Of a DNA stretch of 48,629 bases, positions 48,063 to 48,629 are shown in pieces (positions within the stretch are counted from its first letter, which is position 1; each line of letters starts with the position of its first letter). The notes under the pieces are model-generated. The model was not told the DNA's origin. It worked only from the letters and a program-made list of their open reading frames with translations, and did not search any database. This DNA comes from an uncultured Collinsella sp. (GTDB taxonomy: Bacteria > Actinomycetota > Coriobacteriia > Coriobacteriales > Coriobacteriaceae), in NCBI GenBank assembly GCA_900540875.1, contig UQHT01000021.1, positions 1 through 48,629 of the forward strand. The letters are read 5' to 3'. Made by a program: the position numbers and the translations under genes.

Positions 48063-48629
48063 ATTTCGATTTGTCGACCGAGGCGGCGAAAGCGGCGAAC
48101 TCTTGCTGGAGGGCGAGCGGAGGTACGGGAAACTCCTTCGCCGAAAGTGCTGACTTATTTAAGATTCCCTTGAGCTGCATGTTCACATTCGAACATAGGT
48201 AGTCTTTTGAGAGCTTGAATGCCCAAAGCAGATAGTCAGTTATCAATGCATCGCCCGGAATCACCGCATTTATTTGCTGGTTGAAGGCAACTGGGCGATC
48301 CGCAACGGCAACTTTCCCGATGCTACTTATGCTTCCCGCGATGCATGCCATGAGGATGCTGCCCGCTGGAGCTATACGGCCCTTTTCTGCGCCGGCTTCA
48401 GATAGCATTTCGGCTGCTGGCGTTAGATGTTTTGCATCGGTGATGTTATCTGTTTTGCACCACTCGATGTGGTCGCCGTAGTTCGATGTATCTTTACGCG
48501 ATGGAGTATTTCCCGTAATGATTCTGCAAGTTTCACCCAGCGCTTTTCTTTCCCAGCGGGATTCATCAGAAGCCGGATCTCCGAACATCTCGACAAATTG
48601 TGATTTGACGACGTCGTCGCAGACTGCGA
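48031..48629 (-). CDS. hsdS: Type I restriction specificity subunit HsdS (partial)
   Basis: C-terminal part of a specificity subunit that selects the DNA target of a type I restriction-modification enzyme; the 5' part lies beyond the window. Visible, from the edge inward: the end of the central conserved region (VVKSQFVEMFGDP), one complete target-recognition domain (about 155 residues, with WERKALGETCRIITGNTPSR at its start and QQINAVIPGD in the middle), and the beginning of the second conserved region (PPLALQQEFAAFAASVDKSKF). The usual C-terminal helix is missing. After VDKSKF the frame runs nine arbitrary residues into the recombinase gene and stops, so this copy appears truncated at a recombination site and may be a silent cassette. 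Confidence 0.88.
   Translation of the reverse strand, partial: AVCDDVVKSQFVEMFGDPASDESRWERKALGETCRIITGNTPSRKDTSNYGDHIEWCKTDNITDAKHLTPAAEMLSEAGAEKGRIAPAGSILMACIAGSISSIGKVAVADRPVAFNQQINAVIPGDALITDYLLWAFKLSKDYLCSNVNMQLKGILNKSALSAKEFPVPPLALQQEFAAFAASVDKSKFKLGIYGGML
48061..48078. repeat. hsdS conserved-region repeat (distal copy), probable recombination site
   Basis: AAATTTCGATTTGTCGAC encodes VDKSKF on the minus strand. It matches the copy at 48595-48612 at about 15 of 18 positions, same orientation, and begins inside the recombinase stop codon. Confidence 0.6.
48595..48612. repeat. hsdS conserved-region repeat (proximal copy)
   Basis: AAATTGTGATTTGACGAC encodes VVKSQF on the minus strand. With the copy at 48061 it brackets one target-recognition domain. 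Confidence 0.6.

Noticed and set aside
48031..48588. Complete small HsdS starting at the ATG at 48588
   Set aside because: The frame continues upstream of that methionine to the window edge with the conserved VVKSQFVEM segment, so the ATG is internal and the gene is partial.

Overview
The window looks like a chromosomal segment of a high-GC Gram-positive gut actinobacterium of the class Coriobacteriia, most likely Collinsella or a close relative. This rests on high-GC coding sequence with strong Shine-Dalgarno sites, a zinc-type S14 (rpsN), a Se/Mo-hydroxylase purine cluster typical of gut anaerobes, and GGGGAC/GTCCCC intergenic palindromes. The genus is my inference; no rRNA is present to confirm it.

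Layout. 0.2-3.2 kb: an ABC exporter (ATPase plus a duplicated-half permease) whose permease frame is broken by a 7-bp tandem duplication. 3.3-4.8 kb: a DUF2975 membrane protein with its Cro/YozG-type regulator, directly followed by a decapitated tyrosine integrase. 5.1-11 kb: ACT-domain protein, citrate synthase, two convergent HAD phosphatases separated by large palindromes, and adenine deaminase. 11.3-19.7 kb: tyrS, a U32 peptidase-like RNA-modification protein, a class A penicillin-binding protein, argR, a GT2 glycosyltransferase and truA. 19.8-29.6 kb: the spc/alpha ribosomal protein operon on the minus strand, in the order rplE-rpsN-rpsH-rplF-rplR-rpsE-rpmD-rplO-secY-adk-map-infA-rpmJ-rpsM-rpsK-rpsD-rpoA-rplQ. 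It begins abruptly at rplE, with no rplN/rplX upstream.

29.9-39.8 kb: a purine/uric-acid catabolism block. It holds the molybdenum-hydroxylase maturation genes xdhC, yqeB, yqeC and mocA, the catabolic genes hydA, ygeW, ygeY and ygeX, and a divergent YheO-type PAS/HTH regulator. Two identical-type dyads (AACAAA-N3-TTTGTT), 51 bp apart, lie in the divergent promoter. The Mo-hydroxylase itself, ygfK, ssnA and transporters are not in the window. Adenine deaminase at 9-11 kb could feed the same route.

39.9-48.6 kb: an accessory region that looks like a defence island. It contains an unknown one-TM protein, an AAA/DUF4143 ATPase preceded by a strictly 33-bp-phased repeat array, and a DUF262/DUF1524 GmrSD-like nuclease. 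These are followed by a 35-codon gene with a perfect ribosome site and its own terminator, an unknown 563-residue protein carrying an RNxxxH motif suggestive of a HEPN RNase, a structured intergenic segment, a tyrosine recombinase, and the end of a type I restriction specificity gene (hsdS). The recombinase gene and the hsdS frame collide at an hsdS conserved-region repeat, which suggests a phase-variable specificity locus continuing beyond the window. The best candidates for something new are the HEPN-like protein with its neighbours, the phased array, and the short regulatory RNAs and leaders described below.
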